Source: Dirofilaria immitis
Lineage: Eukaryota > Nematoda > Chromadorea > Rhabditida > Onchocercidae
Assembly: GCA_024305405.1 (NCBI GenBank)
Contig: JAKNDB010000087.1
Span: 3,970,501 to 4,034,500 of the forward strand
Length of the DNA: 64,000 bases
Direction of reading: 5' to 3'
The notes beneath the pieces are model-generated. The model was not told where the DNA came from. It was given only the letters and a program-made list of their open reading frames with translations, and searched no databases. Below, one piece after another: positions 1 through 14,386 of this stretch. The position numbers and the translations under genes are program-made. Within the stretch, counting starts at the first letter, position 1. Every line of letters starts with the position of its first letter.

Positions 1-1937
1 GTCGTTATGAAGTTCGAATATTATATCAGTTTGATTTACAAAAGTATTTCAATTATCCCAAAATTAAAAAATATAGCAATAGCTATTTACTATTACCTTT
101 TTATAATAAGATTTATAGATTTTCTTCATTTTCCAGTCAAGAGTTGCTATAATATATTTTCATCACCGCCAGAGTAATGCACATCAGAGTGGATAGACAA
201 ACAAAGTAACGGACATACATGCACTTTAGAAGAGATAATTTTTCTGATAATACCTTGTTGCATTGCCGAGATAGCATCCGTGTTATCAGCAGCTATCATT
301 GCATGCTGTTTCACATTGTTGCAGTTGACTGCATGATGGGCTGCTGAGCATTAATCATCCAATTGAGAAAACAGTTCAAATGACCCTTTTCTCTCACCTT
401 TTTACAACTTAGTTCGTTTTACCTTTAATCAATTCATTGACGAGGTGCTTTAGATAGCAGCAACCTTGTTTGCGAATTCATATCTCTCCTTGTGCAAGAT
501 ATCAGTTTTTACGAAAGATTTCTATGAGTTGAGGTTTCTTTGGATTTCTTGACGCAGCATGATCGAGTTTTAGATAGTTGAGAATGGACTGATATTGCTG
601 AATACATTCATTTTTCAATATATAGCAATCTTATCACACTCTTGGTCTGTTGAATTGGATTATCGGTGGTTTGGCTAAACGGTGAAATGAGAGATTGTTT
701 CTCGTTGACCTTTCTTTGATTCTTTTTCAGAAGCAGAAAATAATTCAAGCCGAATAATAATTAAGCTAAATTATCTCAATTGTTTTTATTGTTTTCTATT
801 TAGTGTTGAACGATTTTTTTTACTAGCTAGAAATATGAGTTATATTGACGTACCGTTTACTTCACTTCTTGCCGGTGAAATTTATTGATAATGTAATTAC
901 CGGTTTTTCTGATTATTCAGTGAATGAAGACTTCTCCACTTCGTCCTTATTGAGATTGATGTCCTAATTACAGGTTTTTTTTTCTTGAGAAACCGAATTC
1001 GTCCACTTGAATGTTTCAAAAAATTGTTCTCTTTATAAAGCTACTATTCATTGACATTAATTTTTACTCATTGCGTAGTTATTCAAGTAATCTTCTCTTC
1101 ATATTAGGTCAAAATTAATTTTATAATATAGCATTTTAATAGCCCTTCATTTCATAATTATTTATCTTTTTAATCTATTCTTAACTTTATTTACTCTTTT
1201 TTTACTCTATTCATAACTTTTACTATTATTGCTGCTAGGTTGTTGTTTTGAATTATCTTTATAAGTAGTGCTATGTTAAGAGAATACATTTTTTACTGGC
1301 GTAATGAAATTATTAAATTTTTTCTTTTCATATTCAGGACTGATTAGACTTTATAAAGATATAATTTCTAGCTTTTTTGATTGGGAAAACTTCAAGAACT
1401 TAGACATACCTTATTTTTAAAATGAAAATTATGAATGGATTTTGAATAATTTCCAACCGAAGAATCCTGATGAAAATGTGTCTCAGCATTAACCGTCAAG
1501 GTAATTTTCATTCAAAGTACATTTTCATTTATCATGTTTTTTTTTTTTTTTAAATTTCTTAAACATTTTATTGTTAGTGATTTCACAGCAGTTGCAAGTA
1601 AAATATATTTCAGCTCTTAACTTCCTTTCTTCATTTCTGTACCTATCTTTTTTATTTCTGATGTTGATTTAAATATCTCGATAGATGGTAACTTTGTGGG
1701 TAGTTTTCAGTTTGTTGAACAGTATATTCATAAGATCTGTTTCCTCAAATAGGCAGCAATTTTATTATTATTTATGGGTCAAATTTGTACTTGTTATAAC
1801 TTTGGATTAATTAAAGCAACAGGTAGTTTCATGATTGCTTAATGAAATAAATTATGCAAAGGACTTTTCAACTGCTCTTTTCTATTCTTGATTTATGTTT
1901 GCTCACTTCATTATCTTATTTACTGAATTATATTTAG
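1..1937. other. Upstream region without a recognised gene
   Basis: No exon could be supported here. The receptor exon that begins at 1938 opens in frame straight after a TATTTAG acceptor, so its N-terminal exon or exons should lie in this stretch or to the left of the window. AT-rich spacer with T-runs (for example around 1538-1552). Confidence 0.5.
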
Positions 1938-4900
1938 TTTGATTTATGTTTTGAATTTTTGGAAAATACAATTCGCCTTACAGCACCTATAATTGGAAAA
2001 TGTGTCATTTGTGGTGAAGATTCAACGGGGAAGCATTATGGCGTTATTGCTTGTCTCGGTTGTAAAACATTTTTAGAAGGTCTGAATTTTGTTTCATTTT
2101 GTTTTCATAGCTTTTCAAAATGCCATGTTGCTACTGATCTGCGGCAGGAAATATTAGATTAATATAAAATTACAGCAATTTTTCAGTTGCTAAATTTTTA
2201 CTATTTTTTATTACGTAAATGAAAACTTTAATACTCATATCTTGCTTTATGTTTTTATTAATAATTTATACTTGCTTTTAGGCAAGAAACAAATTTTAGA
2301 GATTTTTGAATTAAAATTTGTTCATAAAGCAATAGAAGGAAGCTATTTGCTTATTTAATCCGAGAATTACTAACAAATAATAACACTTGTTAGATCTTTG
2401 AAGCAAATTAAGATAGAAAAGCCTAATAAGTAGGAATCTCAGCAGATCAACGATTTTTAAAGGTAAAAATTTCGAATTTTTATCGTTTCTTCGAATCATT
2501 TTTTAATTGGATTGTCTATAAGAATCGCTAAGATCTTTTAATGGTTGAAGAAAAAAGTTTCAAATCACTTTCCAAAACTCAGAAAAACTTTGTAATCGTT
2601 GTTTAGCAATATGCTATATCTAACAGCTTTCTAAATCTCATTCATTACATCTAAGTCATATACTAAACAAATCGATAAGATGCACCGAAAACAGTTGTAA
2701 CAGGCTTTTCCCAAATCTGCCATATCCGCAACTTTCCGCTAACTGATTATTTTTCAACCATTTTAATACGGCAAAGTATTTTTATAACGTGCTGGATACA
2801 GAAAATGCTTGTCAAAAATCCCAATACATGAAAGCACGGGTTATGCTATAAGAATAAACATATTTATTTTTGTTAAGATATATAAAAGTATGCTTGGGAC
2901 TATTCCCAAATAACTGTTGCTATATATCAAGCTGATATTTCAAACTTTTCCTTTTTCTTTTCTAAATCTTGAAGCAGTATGCTGGGGTTTTAATTTATAT
3001 ATCAGGTCAAAAAATAAAGAAAAATGAGCTGCGATGAGACCTAGAGATCAAATCAAATTATATTTATCTGAAATTATTGCTAGATCTGTCTACGGCATGA
3101 ATTAAATTATTTACGTATTAGAACAGTGGTGCATCATCAGGATATCAAGTGCAAAAGATTAGAGAGCTGCGAAGTTTATAAGGACACCAGAAGAACATGT
3201 AGAGCTTGTCGCTACAAGAAATGCCTTGAAATGGGAATGACCAAAGAAGGTTCCATCTTATTTTCTAAAATTTCGATCTAATTAATTCAAGTTTTGAAAT
3301 ATTCTATCTCATACTTTGAAAGAATTGTTCATGCTAATTGGTATTTAAAATCCTATTCTTTATGTTCTCTATCATATGCAAATTCATTTTCCTAATTTTA
3401 GAGTTAGATTGAACCGTCAATAAAGTTTTGTGCAGATTTACTACTGTTGTAAAATATCTCCTTCAGTGGATTTTTAGTTCTGCAATATCCTAGAAACTGT
3501 TACTTTGTAGCATTGCAGCCACGCCGAGATTTGATTGGTTGTCGTAGATATCGACGACTAAGCGGGAGCTTTATCCCTCCTCATTCAACATTTCGCACTT
3601 CTCAATCACTTTCGATAGATATGCGATTAGTTGAGCTTATTTCGAAGCTTACATTTATCGATAAAGAAATTCGAGAGCGGAAATTTCGCATAATGCAGGC
3701 AAAAATGAAGCAAGAAGACTGGCAGAAATGTTGAAACAGAACAATCAGCAGGTGAGTTTGTTGTTGAGTGTCCCTTGCATTTTCTGTTTGTGGAATCGTG
3801 AATTTCCGAGGCGTCAAATACTTAAAAACGAACTGTACTACATACCAATGTGTATAGTTGTAAGTATTGAAATTCTTTTATATTCTTAATGCGCAGTGAG
3901 CTGCATTTCTCAGAATTTTTTTTTTCTCCATTTTCATCAACAAATAAGGCAACTGGCAGTGAACGAACTATTCAAAAAGATTGAATTTGTATAATATAAA
4001 TGCAACAAAAGAGATTAATAACGTAATCTAGCAGTAAGATATATATATATAAACAAATTTTCAATTAATTTTAAATCTTTAATTTGAAGCATCGATGTTT
4101 TATATAGCTTAAGATACTTTTTTTTCAAAGCAATAGTTAAATATTCAAACTTTGAAATTTGAACGGAATTTTACAGATTTTTTTTCAAATAGATCATAAA
4201 CAGACTTATGATTATGGCTGCCGATATAGCCAGCGTAACTCATACGGAATTATTATCGATGTTGGAATGGGTTAAAACGGTACCATGCTTTATCAAACTT
4301 CCTTCTGCCGACAAATTATCCCTTTTAAAGAGGTATATTTAGTGATCATATTTCTATACCTTTAAATAAAAGTTATTTTTTTCTATCTTAATTATATTAA
4401 TTTAAAATCATTCGTTGCAGGAATTTTTGAAATTTCAGAAGGCGAGTTCGTAAATTTTTCAGTTTTGCTGTTCATTATCTTATTTTGGAATATGGTTATT
4501 ACACTGCTCAGGTGGGGATGGAAGATGTTTGGTTGATATCAAATGGCACCTGCATGCCACGTAATGTTAATGAATTACCCCAAGATATGAAGGGAAGTTT
4601 GCATTTTTAATCTTCGAGTTTAAATGGTAGGTGGAAGATAAATAATGATTATCCAATTATATTTTTATCTTTACTTTTTCTTTTTCCTTGTAACAGATCT
4701 ATGCTTCGTGGACGATAATATATTCTTTCAACCATCGAGGTTTCTCTTCTCTGCTTCACATTCTTGGAATATTCATCTCCCTTTTACTTTGCTTATTTGT
4801 AATCCTTAAGTGTCTTTATAATCGCTTCAGTGCGACGAATTGTATTTACAATGAAATTCAGAATTATTCTAGTGATATATTCTAAGCCATCGTCACTTCT

Positions 4901-5803
4901 TATGAATCAACTTAACTATGGTTTGTTTCATTTTATCTAATTCAGTGGTTTAGGAATCAATTCCAGCGGACCGGAAATGGCGTCAAGAAAAACTTTATAA
5001 ACAAATGACAGATATATGTATCGACGAAGTTGCAATGCCTTTAAGGAGATTGAAATTGATGCCCGAAGAACTTGTAACATTAAAAATTATCATGCTTTTT
5101 CGGTATGGCGGTCACAGTCGTGAAAGTATTTCTCCTTGTATCGTTCTCCGCATATTTTTGATAACTCTATTTCTATTTCTTTTAATTATAATTTCATTGA
5201 GTTCATTGTCTTTTGTTTATTTGCATCCTTAATTAATAAAGGGCCGCTGCCGAAAACTTATTTTTGGCATAGTGATGACATGCATAGTTAGATCGGTTTA
5301 CTATAATTTTTTTAAAGAATCGACTGAGTAAGAGTTGTTCCAAGTATCTCACATATCCATTTGTTCGATGTTGCTTATTCTTTAGATGAAGAATCAGGAA
5401 TTTCGGAGGAATCAAGTGCCCGGATTATAGAATATCGTGATCGAGTAATTGCTGCTTTATTCGCCTTTTATCAATTTATGGATTTCCCAAACTATGCAGG
5501 TTACTTTTTTTATTTTACAGAATGTTTTTGTTAAAAATAATGAATCTTAATATTTATTTCTGACAATTATTTATTTATCAAATTTATAAGTATTTAAGGA
5601 GAGAGCATTAGGACTTAACTAATTTAAAAATAAAAAGCCTTATTATTCTAGAACGTTTCGGTAATGTGATTTTGACGATATCAGGAATAATATCAGCTGC
5701 ATCGGCAACTATCGAAAGTTATCAAGTAATGCGTCTATTTAAAATTGTTGTCTTCGATCACATCTCTGAGCAGTTACTTTTTAATATTACGCAAACACTA
5801 TGA
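1938..5803 (+). CDS. Nuclear hormone receptor, HNF4-like (nematode NHR), 5' end missing
   Basis: Ligand-type nuclear receptor transcription factor. Exons: 1938-2079 (+1), 3122-3249, 3511-3751 (+1), 4193-4332, 4463-4596, 4697-4739, 4954-5125, 5386-5499, 5652-5803 (stop TGA). The first exon carries zinc finger 1 ([15 protein letters not shown] and P-box region CLGCKTF). The second carries zinc finger 2, ending [14 protein letters not shown]. Exons 4-9 form the ligand-binding domain, with helix-3 signature [18 protein letters not shown] followed by DKLSLLK, as in HNF4-derived nematode receptors. About 422 residues are visible. Exon 1 is one base short: its five-T run at 2070-2074 breaks the TFFRR block. 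Exon 3 is also one base short, probably at the A5 run 3701-3705. The 4739/4954 junction has a phase mismatch. Family is certain; no orthologue symbol is assigned because the family is greatly expanded in nematodes. Confidence 0.9.
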
Positions 5804-6354
5804 TATATATATGATATATATAGGCATTGATGTTATTACCTTGTTTTTGGTTTAAGAGACAATTAATTATATATTTCAGTAGAAAATTAAAGGTCTGATT
5901 ATTAGCAAAAATTTCTTGTGTTATCTTATTGTTAATGATATTTTAATGGGAAAGCTCTTCGTTTAATAGATTAACCTTGTAGCTAAGAAATGAATTCAAT
6001 ATAAATAAAGAAGGTAAGGAGAGTAGCGTTAATAGAAAACCAAAAGTAATCATTAATAATAGGATCAAATAACAAATAGTCCTTTTCACACCATAAAAAT
6101 ATTTCTTCGGAAAAAACGATATAGACTAATCTGTCACTGCTTCTCGATGCTTGAATTATACGCATTTTTTCTATTTTCGTCTTTGTTAAGTAGAATTTTT
6201 AAACTTATTTTTATTTTTTTAGTTGAACATCAAACAGATATTACAATTGATATGTAGGACGTTTAAAATGTAAATTCCTCATTATTTGATAATTTCGAAA
6301 ACGTTAGAAAATGGTAGTAAAAAATAAATTAAATCTAATTTGATTGAATATATA

Positions 6355-6390
6355 TGATTAAATGATCGTGGTATTACGATCATTTAATCA
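6355..6390. repeat. Perfect 15-bp inverted repeat with 6-nt loop
   Basis: TGATTAAATGATCGT at 6355-6369 is exactly complementary to 6376-6390, separated by GGTATT. No neighbouring gene explains it. It could be a hairpin RNA precursor, a protein-binding palindrome or a remnant of a small inverted-repeat element. Confidence 0.85.
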
Positions 6391-9300
6391 ACTGTAACTT
6401 AGTTACAACTTTACAACTCATCCACTTTATTATAGAGTAATCATTAAGGCCTAAATTTCCTGAATAAAGAAATTTATGAGCTAGAAGACATTATTTATGG
6501 CAGAAGTTATGTAAATATTCTGAAAAAAGTGTAGCTACAAAAGTAGAGAGCTTGATCCTGCAAATCGGCTAGGAAAAATAACAAGCTACTGAGATAATTG
6601 CCACATAATAGAAATCGATCTATGTTCTTGTAATCCGAACATTTACCGCATTTCTATGAGAGAATAGAAAGAGTGGGATATTATTATTATTTATAGCAGA
6701 ATCAAAAGAAATATGCAATGATGAATGTACGGTGATATAGGCAGTTTGATTAAAGTAAAAAATCCATAATTTTATGCCAGAAATAGAAGTGGGATGCGGG
6801 ATAAGATGAGAACTGATAGATAATTCATTGTTAAATAACAGCCGATATTACTCTAGGTTCAACAAGTTTTGAACTTTGGTGGCAGGTCAATACATTTTCA
6901 ACGAAAGTCGTCTTTTGCCATCGTTTGAATATTTGCTGCAACTTTTCAATAAAGAAAACTATTAATCTTAGAAAAGTTCAATGATAAGAAGAGTAAAGAT
7001 TTTTCTAACAGAACAAATAATTTCACAGTAACCAATAAAAATGCTCATGTTCTGGGAATTTTTCGAAAGAAAGTTCAACATTGAAATATCTGGAATTTAT
7101 AGCAAGTTACTGATAAGTTCAATAATATAAAAATTGAGAGAAAAAAACAAGACTCATCAAATTCCTACAGTAACATCTTTAAAAAGCAATGTAATGTTTA
7201 CGGCTGCAAAAAGTTTAAAGAAGAAGCAAGATATCAGCATCCGCCTAACGTCAACTTCACCTTCCAAACAATTGCACATTAGGACCTTTGGATATTCTCC
7301 TGATGCCAGTCATCGCTGATTTGCCGCGATAGATGAATTTTCGACGAATTTTTCGACAAAACATATCGGATATGCTACATAGCTACGGCCAAAAATTTTT
7401 CTCTTCCAATTTAATCCAGCAGATCTATGAAAATTCCTCTAAATTCTTCAGAGAGTACTTTTACTGTTCTCATTGTTGTCCTTTTCGTACAAACAACGGT
7501 TCACTCATTTGAGCCTCAGACTGCACCGAAAATGTAAATTGACCTCAAGGATGTGGACAACAGGGACGATGAATGGAAATTGATAACACAGAACATCTTC
7601 CATTCCCCTCTTCACAATGCCAACATTATTAACACGAAAAGTAGCCGTCTGTGGTGCGATCCCTAAATGAGCACCCGTCCATTCTATTCTTTTCCATCTA
7701 TTTTCGATCGATATTTGGGAAATTGTATATCAATGTGCTAATCTTTTGCCCCACAGTGAAATGAGAGAATCGTTAAATTTAATCGTATTAGATTTCTGAT
7801 ATTTGAAAAAATTCGAATTCGATTTTGGATTTTAATTTCTCACAGAATATGAATAATTATATTTGTACCTCTTAAGTGTTGAACAAATTGAAGAATTTTT
7901 ATCGCTAATGTTTCTTGTTGTATTTTTATCAGTCAATTCCCCGTCACAATTGTTGTTCTGTTGTCATCCCAAAATTGTATTTGATTATTTTTGTTTATTT
8001 CGTTGAATGAAATTGGAAATCAATTTGAGCATCAAGCAATACTTGTTTGATTCATGAAAGTTCACCTGTTTAATGATGCTATCTTACTAACTGTCTCGTC
8101 TGCTGATGCATGGGCATAAAAATTATCTTCTACTATCTTGGATATTATAGTTTATTTGATAAAAACGGCCGAGTACTTCATAATGTTACAACATCGATTC
8201 GCGAACCATGATGTAAACAAATGAGATTGCAGGTAATGAATTTTATTACAATTTTTTGCAAGAAGTTGACATTAAATTTTTTAAAAATGAATGAATGAAA
8301 TCTCGAAAGATTCTTTCTCATCTTATCATCTTCTTGGAATTGTTTTCTCGTTCTCGATCATCTAATAATACATTTTAAAGGTATTCTGAAATTTGGATCA
8401 CTTTATCGCTTCTTTCTCGTCAACAGTTCTATTCTTCGATGATCGTTCCAATGCTTGAGCGCTATACTTTTTGCATCTTTTAGTATCATTTTCTCACCAT
8501 TAACAGCACCCCATTATCAAATCAACATATACATCCATAGAGCCAATCAACCAATCAGCCATTTTGCTGCGTCCCAAGTGAAAAAAAAAACGAATGAAAT
8601 GAATAGGACGGATTTGTTGTATACAGCGATCAGTTGTTCCAAAGTCAAGGACGTCCTTTAAAATTCACTTCTTCCATCTTCAATCTTTGTCTTTTTTTTG
8701 CTTTAAACTTTTCTAATTCTAAAAGAATTTAACTTTTCCCATGAAATACTTAAAATTTGGTTTAAATAATCGAAAATCCAAATAGAGGAGGCAATAGGGT
8801 GAAATAGCAATGATAATCATTTAAGATTACGATAATTACGATGATGTCTTCTAAATTACTTCTCATTTATTTTCCCGAGCAATTAAAACAGTCAAACTTT
8901 AATTTTACTTCACTTTCGTTTTTATAATACTCTTCAACTGTATTAGTTTATTGATATCTGGCTCAGTACAAGATATCAATTCATTGATGCATTACAGTAC
9001 TATAGAAAAAAGCCTTATAATAACAAAGTGAACTGAAATTAACTCACTTATAATTTCTATTTCAAATCTAACTATAGCAATAGATTTGCTCATCACAAAG
9101 AATTAAAGATCATTCTGCACAGCAACAATAGGCTGCGTGAAAAATCGTCGGAGATCAAGAATTTCACTCGGTTGGAAAATTAAACGTAGGAGAACTTCAA
9201 TTTTTTGTTCAAGAAAAGCTTGGAATTGTCTGACAGAAAATTGCTCGAAACTTGATCTACCATTTATTTATATTTCTGGAAATAATTAATTTGTTTATCA

Positions 9301-9772
9301 TTTTGATATTCCGTCAGAAGAGAAAGAATAATTCAATTATAGGTCATTAGAATGAATTATTTTTGAATAAACAATGTTGTTTCTGTCGGATATTGCCACT
9401 GTTTACGAGAGTACAACAGGAAACAATAGAACTGTTGATAATTTTAAGCTTGCTTTATATTTTTGATGCCTTTCTGGCATTACATGATAAACATTCTCCC
9501 ATTAACAATCAATTCTGTGAAAACGAGATTGAACTTTGACCCTCATGCTAATTATAGAATTTAACTATTCACTACATCTCATTCATTCCTTATTTATTTT
9601 CTTTTATTATATAATAGAACGGAAAGTTAATTTCCTTTGCATTTTCTACGTAATAAAAAGTGAATAATATAAAAGCATTACTATCCAACAAATAAGCGTA
9701 GTAAAATGCGGAAAGGGAAGAGAGGAGAGATGGATGAATGTAATAAATTTGGTATCAGTGATGCTGTTTGCT

Positions 9773-9786
9773 AACGCGGCCGCGTT
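9773..9786. repeat. 14-bp GC-rich perfect palindrome
   Basis: AACGCGGCCGCGTT is a perfect palindrome (it contains a NotI site) and is strikingly GC-rich against the AT-rich surroundings. Confidence 0.8.
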
Positions 9787-11201
9787 GATGGTGATGAGGT
9801 TCGGGCCGTAATCCAATTGCAATTCTCATTTATAACCCTCTCTTTCCCCTGAACATATATCATTCCTTTTCAATCAACTATCGAATTACTAGGCATCTTC
9901 TGTGCTGCCTATTCAAATTATCCGAAAAGAGGCGTTTGTTTTTTTTTCTTTATAGGTCATCTAGGTCATTTAATCTTGTCATCTGTCATCTAATTGTTTA
10001 ATTTTGTCTCATTTTTAGTCACAGCAGTTTTTCTAAAAATCCAAAACTCAAAAAATTTAAATTCTTCTAGGTTTATCATCTCTTCTTATTGGTGAAATTC
10101 TTAAAAATTCTTGACCTAAATAAGTGATTAGAGTGACAATATCAGCGAATTTTCTTTTTTTTTTCTCTTCACTTTTTCTTTTCTATTTTAATCCCTTTTT
10201 TCCTCATTTGTTATGACTGCAATTATTGCAGCATATTGATAAACATCGCATTTGTTGTTTTATACGATTACACGATTTGGTGATAACTGAGTAATAATAG
10301 TAATTATAAAGATTTTACTCTATATTCTTGTTATAATAAGAATTATCATTTGTCGTTTATTTGTTTAAACATAATTTCTTCATGGCAAGCCACGATAAAT
10401 TAATTAATGTCATGGATTTCTCTTACACTCTTCTCGATTCTTACTTATTTTAAACCATTTATTTCCATATAGATCCTTAAAATTTTAGATTTTATTTCTT
10501 TTGATAGTTTTAAATTGGAGATTGATCTGTTACGAAAAATTTTTAAAACATAGTTATAGAATTTATCTACATGCTTTTTTTTTAAATTATTTCAAAAGAA
10601 AAATTATCGATATTTTAATATGAACCAATTCGGTCACTGCTTCATTCGAACTTTTATGAATTCTTTTTTCCATGATTCCAATTTACTTTTTTCCAAGTTT
10701 TTTATTCCCTTATTTTCAAAATGAAGAGAACATGGAAGATTTCCTAGTGGAGCATAATCTCTTCGTTGTAGATGCATATAATTAGTAATGAAAATTATTT
10801 ATAAGCTTCCGTATAATAGACACTAATTGGGTCCTTTGCTATTAATTCTATTATATTTATCGATGAAGTAAGTGTTCTCTATCTGATAGCAATTATGGCC
10901 TTGTTTATAGGCTATTTTATTTCGAATGCTGTTTCCCAAAATATATGCATTATTGACCGATTCATCACTCCCTTTGCATCTTTAGTTTATTATTGTAGAA
11001 GAAAGAATATTTCTGACTTTTTGATATCGTTTTCGATATATTATTAAATAAAATCTTTAGTGATGTTATCTCTGACAATTAGACAATTGTCACTTCTTAT
11101 CATTCTTATCATTTGAAAAGCAAAATCAGTTCAGCAGCCGGTATAATATTTCTTGATTATCGTTCTTCAAATATAATTGTATCTGTCCTGTTTTAGTTCT
11201 G

Positions 11202-11230
11202 CTTTGGCCCGCATATCCGCCGGGCCAAAG
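11202..11230. repeat. GC-rich perfect hairpin, 10-bp stem and 9-nt loop
   Basis: CTTTGGCCCG at 11202-11211 pairs exactly with CGGGCCAAAG at 11221-11230; the loop is CATATCCGC. Composition is unlike the flanks. Confidence 0.85.
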
Positions 11231-11444
11231 TGTCTAGCAAAGTGTCTGAAATAAGGTAAATTACAAGAGTTGATGAAATTTTTCAAATTAATTTTTCGGA
11301 ACATTCTTTAAGAATTCGGCATATCACCGTTATAAGCTTTCGGATTCCGTTGTGGCATGATCTCTTGTATCTATGCAAAAGTCTTCCAGTTGATTAGGTT
11401 GTTCTAAAGAACTAATATTTAGCATTGACAATTCGATCAACTGA

Positions 11445-11484
11445 AATAACACGACCTTACTTTTCATAACACGACCTTACTTTT
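11445..11484. repeat. Tandem duplication, 20-bp unit, two copies
   Basis: The unit ATAACACGACCTTACTTTTC occurs twice head to tail. Confidence 0.8.
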
Positions 11485-14072
11485 CCAACATGAAACATAC
11501 ATTAGAATTTTCTGCAGTCATTGAAGATTAATAATGGATGATTCTGAGCTTGGAGAAATGATAAATTCCACGTACTTAGATCACTAGGACAATTGCTCTT
11601 CGACATTCATCTATTCAAATGCTAATTCAACTTTGTTTTTGACTTTAATTTGCACAACTATGTCCATCAACTATTATTTTCTCTTAATCTTTTTCTTTGA
11701 TCTTTCTAGATAGTCACTCTAATCTGTATTGCTTCGCATTTCGATGGCTTAGAGACAAGAATGGGATCGATGTATCGCGAATCAAATATTTATGATCTTC
11801 ACCAAATATTTTCTATTCCTCGAACAAACATAATGAATTAATAAATATAGTTAGATAGTATAATTATATCGAGCAGAGATTGCTCTCTCATCAATAATAA
11901 ATATATATTGCAACTAACTCGAATCATGCATGCACGCATTTTGGTGCATGTTTGTAAACAATGCTAAATGCACTACACAGTCAATTACTTTAGCATAATA
12001 CCCGACCAAGCATTTCATTGCAGTAAGTGCAGTGAGGCAAAAGTGATGAAAAGCGACCAGAACAGATTCCCGAGTTTCGCATAAATCGTGAAAACACAGT
12101 CGTTACTTGTGGGTTTGTGCGAATTCGGATATTCAGTGTCGTACATAAGACTTTTAGCTACGCTTAGCGATTCACAGATAATAAAATCCGTTGCGCATCG
12201 TACGCTGGTCATTATCAAAAATTTATTGGGTCTTATTATTGTTGTAAGCTGCAAAATAAATAATTTATTTGTAATTAGTTTATCAAAAACTAAAACTAAA
12301 AACATTTGGTTAAAGCAATAAGGGACTGAGAGACTTCTCGAGGATAAGTGACATGCATTCTGTTGATTGCTTTCTGCGACAGGAATATGTTCATCAAACA
12401 AAAGCATATTCATCTGATTAGTTGTCTGTTTACTGACCTGTGGTTGCATAAGGGCACTTTGTGTTATCTTTATTTCAGCTTTGCAAAAGATTGAAGTTTT
12501 GATTTAATCAATATTTAATTAATACTGGATGCTTTCCTAAGAAATCAAGTCGATGTTTTCCTGTAAGATATTTCTTACACAGAAATTTTTATTTTTATTA
12601 TCATGATCTTTTCCATCTATCGATCGACCTATCTGTTGATAGCCTGATCACAGATATTTAGAAGGTTTGAAAGCAAGAAAATGCGAAATTTATTGTAACC
12701 TTGAATATCCAGCACAATATAAACTATTCTGAATGGGGTGCTTTGAATTACTCGACTTCATTACCATTACCATCATCAATTATGTTTAATTAACACCTTC
12801 AATTCATGTTAAAAATTTCGGTAGCAGAGGAAACTTTTACAGAGTTTTACAGGAAATATCACGGATGATATGCTTAAGCTTGTTGAGCAAAGATCGCTCC
12901 CCGAGTATTACAACTATTACTCATCATCAGAATGCTGTCATCGATGATGATATCGGTGGTGGTCAGATGGATGGGAAGGACGTTATCGCCCGGAACATCA
13001 CTCTTTTCCTGTCCGTTTTGTTGCTCGCAAAGATGGGCAGTATTCAACTGATTTTCTGAATTGTCGGCGTATAAATTTCATTTTTAAGAATTATGTTACG
13101 TGAAGTATCAGCGCAACGTTTTTCTGAAAACGTAAGCCTGATTCTAGTGAAGCCTGGAAGAGAGCTAAAATAGAGAGTATTCTAGAGAGTAGGCTTGAGA
13201 ATATTCTTAATTAGTTGTAATAAACGTGGCACTTTTTATTCTTAATTTTATTTCTGCCTTTTACATAGTGTCCATTCTAAGCGAATGAAATTCCAATGAA
13301 TTAACGAGAAAATTCTATTTGTGAGTCAAATTTATGTATAACAAAATTTCGTGCATCGATGTAATTATCGATCGATGTGAGTTTTCGAGCTGCTTATCAA
13401 TGAAATATTTAAATGATTTTGAGTTGTTTTCATCAAAACAATTGATTATTATTGCTCAAATAATAAATACTAATTATTACTTTAATTAATGTTCAACGAA
13501 AATGTGAGAATGGGGATAAACAGAATAATATGATGGAAGAAATAGTAAGAAATTTTCAGAAGGAAATCTGAGTTATTTTTGAAGGCAAAGATTGATCAAA
13601 ATAACGAATGATGTGAATGATTCCAAGACGAACGTGGAGTTTTTACATATCACGTGTTCTTAGCAACTGTCGTGCCTTTCAATGAGCAATTCATCGTTGA
13701 AAAGAAACAAAGCCTATAACAACAATCCTTATAATGAATGATTCATATATTTCACTGATCAACTAACTCTAAAAGTAACATGCGATACTCATTTTTATGA
13801 CATGATGGCTTCCAATACTAATAACTTTTCCACAGAGTTCTTTTTACAGTACTGACTCCAATTGAAAGCCTTTCCTAGTAATGTTGCCACTTCATCAGAT
13901 TTATAAGTTTTCCTCATGAAACATTACAATTGATTGTAATTATTTTCTCTCAAACCTGTTTCGGAAAGATATTTGTATGTTCGCCACTCTTTTCATCTCT
14001 TCCTCTGTTCTATTTCATTTTTAGTTTATTTCCGTTTTGCAGAATGGATAATCAAATTAATTAGGATAAAAA

Positions 14073-14113
14073 TTCTTAATACAGAAGTGCCCAGCATTCT
14101 TAATACAGAAGTG
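14073..14113. repeat. Short direct duplication, 17-bp unit, 24-bp period
   Basis: TTCTTAATACAGAAGTG occurs at 14073-14089 and again at 14097-14113. Confidence 0.75.
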
Positions 14114-14386
14114 AAATATTAGGATATTTTGATAGACATATTCAGAATGATAATATTATGTGGCAAACAATTTCATTTAGTTTAATTCTCAATTAAAATT
14201 TATTACTTGAAAGCTACATTTTATGGTCAAGAAAGCTATCGTTTGAAGGAATTGTAGCCTTTTTCGGAACAGTAGATTTTCTTTGGATGTGTATGTCTTT
14301 CAAATGTTTTGCAGGTGAAAGATGATATGTCTATCACCCATTTTGCGATCATTTCCTTTAAGATACTGATTCTTGTTCGTTTTTAG

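Larger units (their letters stand above)
5804..14386. other. Gene-poor stretch
   Basis: About 8.6 kb in which no conserved domain or phased exon chain could be found on either strand. A possible poly(A) signal for the receptor (AATAAAG) lies near 6003. The stretch holds hairpins at 6355-6390 and 11202-11230, a GC palindrome at 9773-9786 and two short direct duplications, listed separately. It could be intergenic regulatory DNA or a large intron of a gene not seen. Confidence 0.5.

Noticed and set aside
12015..12449. 144-codon minus-strand frame, overlapped by a 77-codon plus frame
   Set aside because: No domain, no supporting exons or codon signal; both strands open in an AT-rich stretch. 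Left out, though long for chance.
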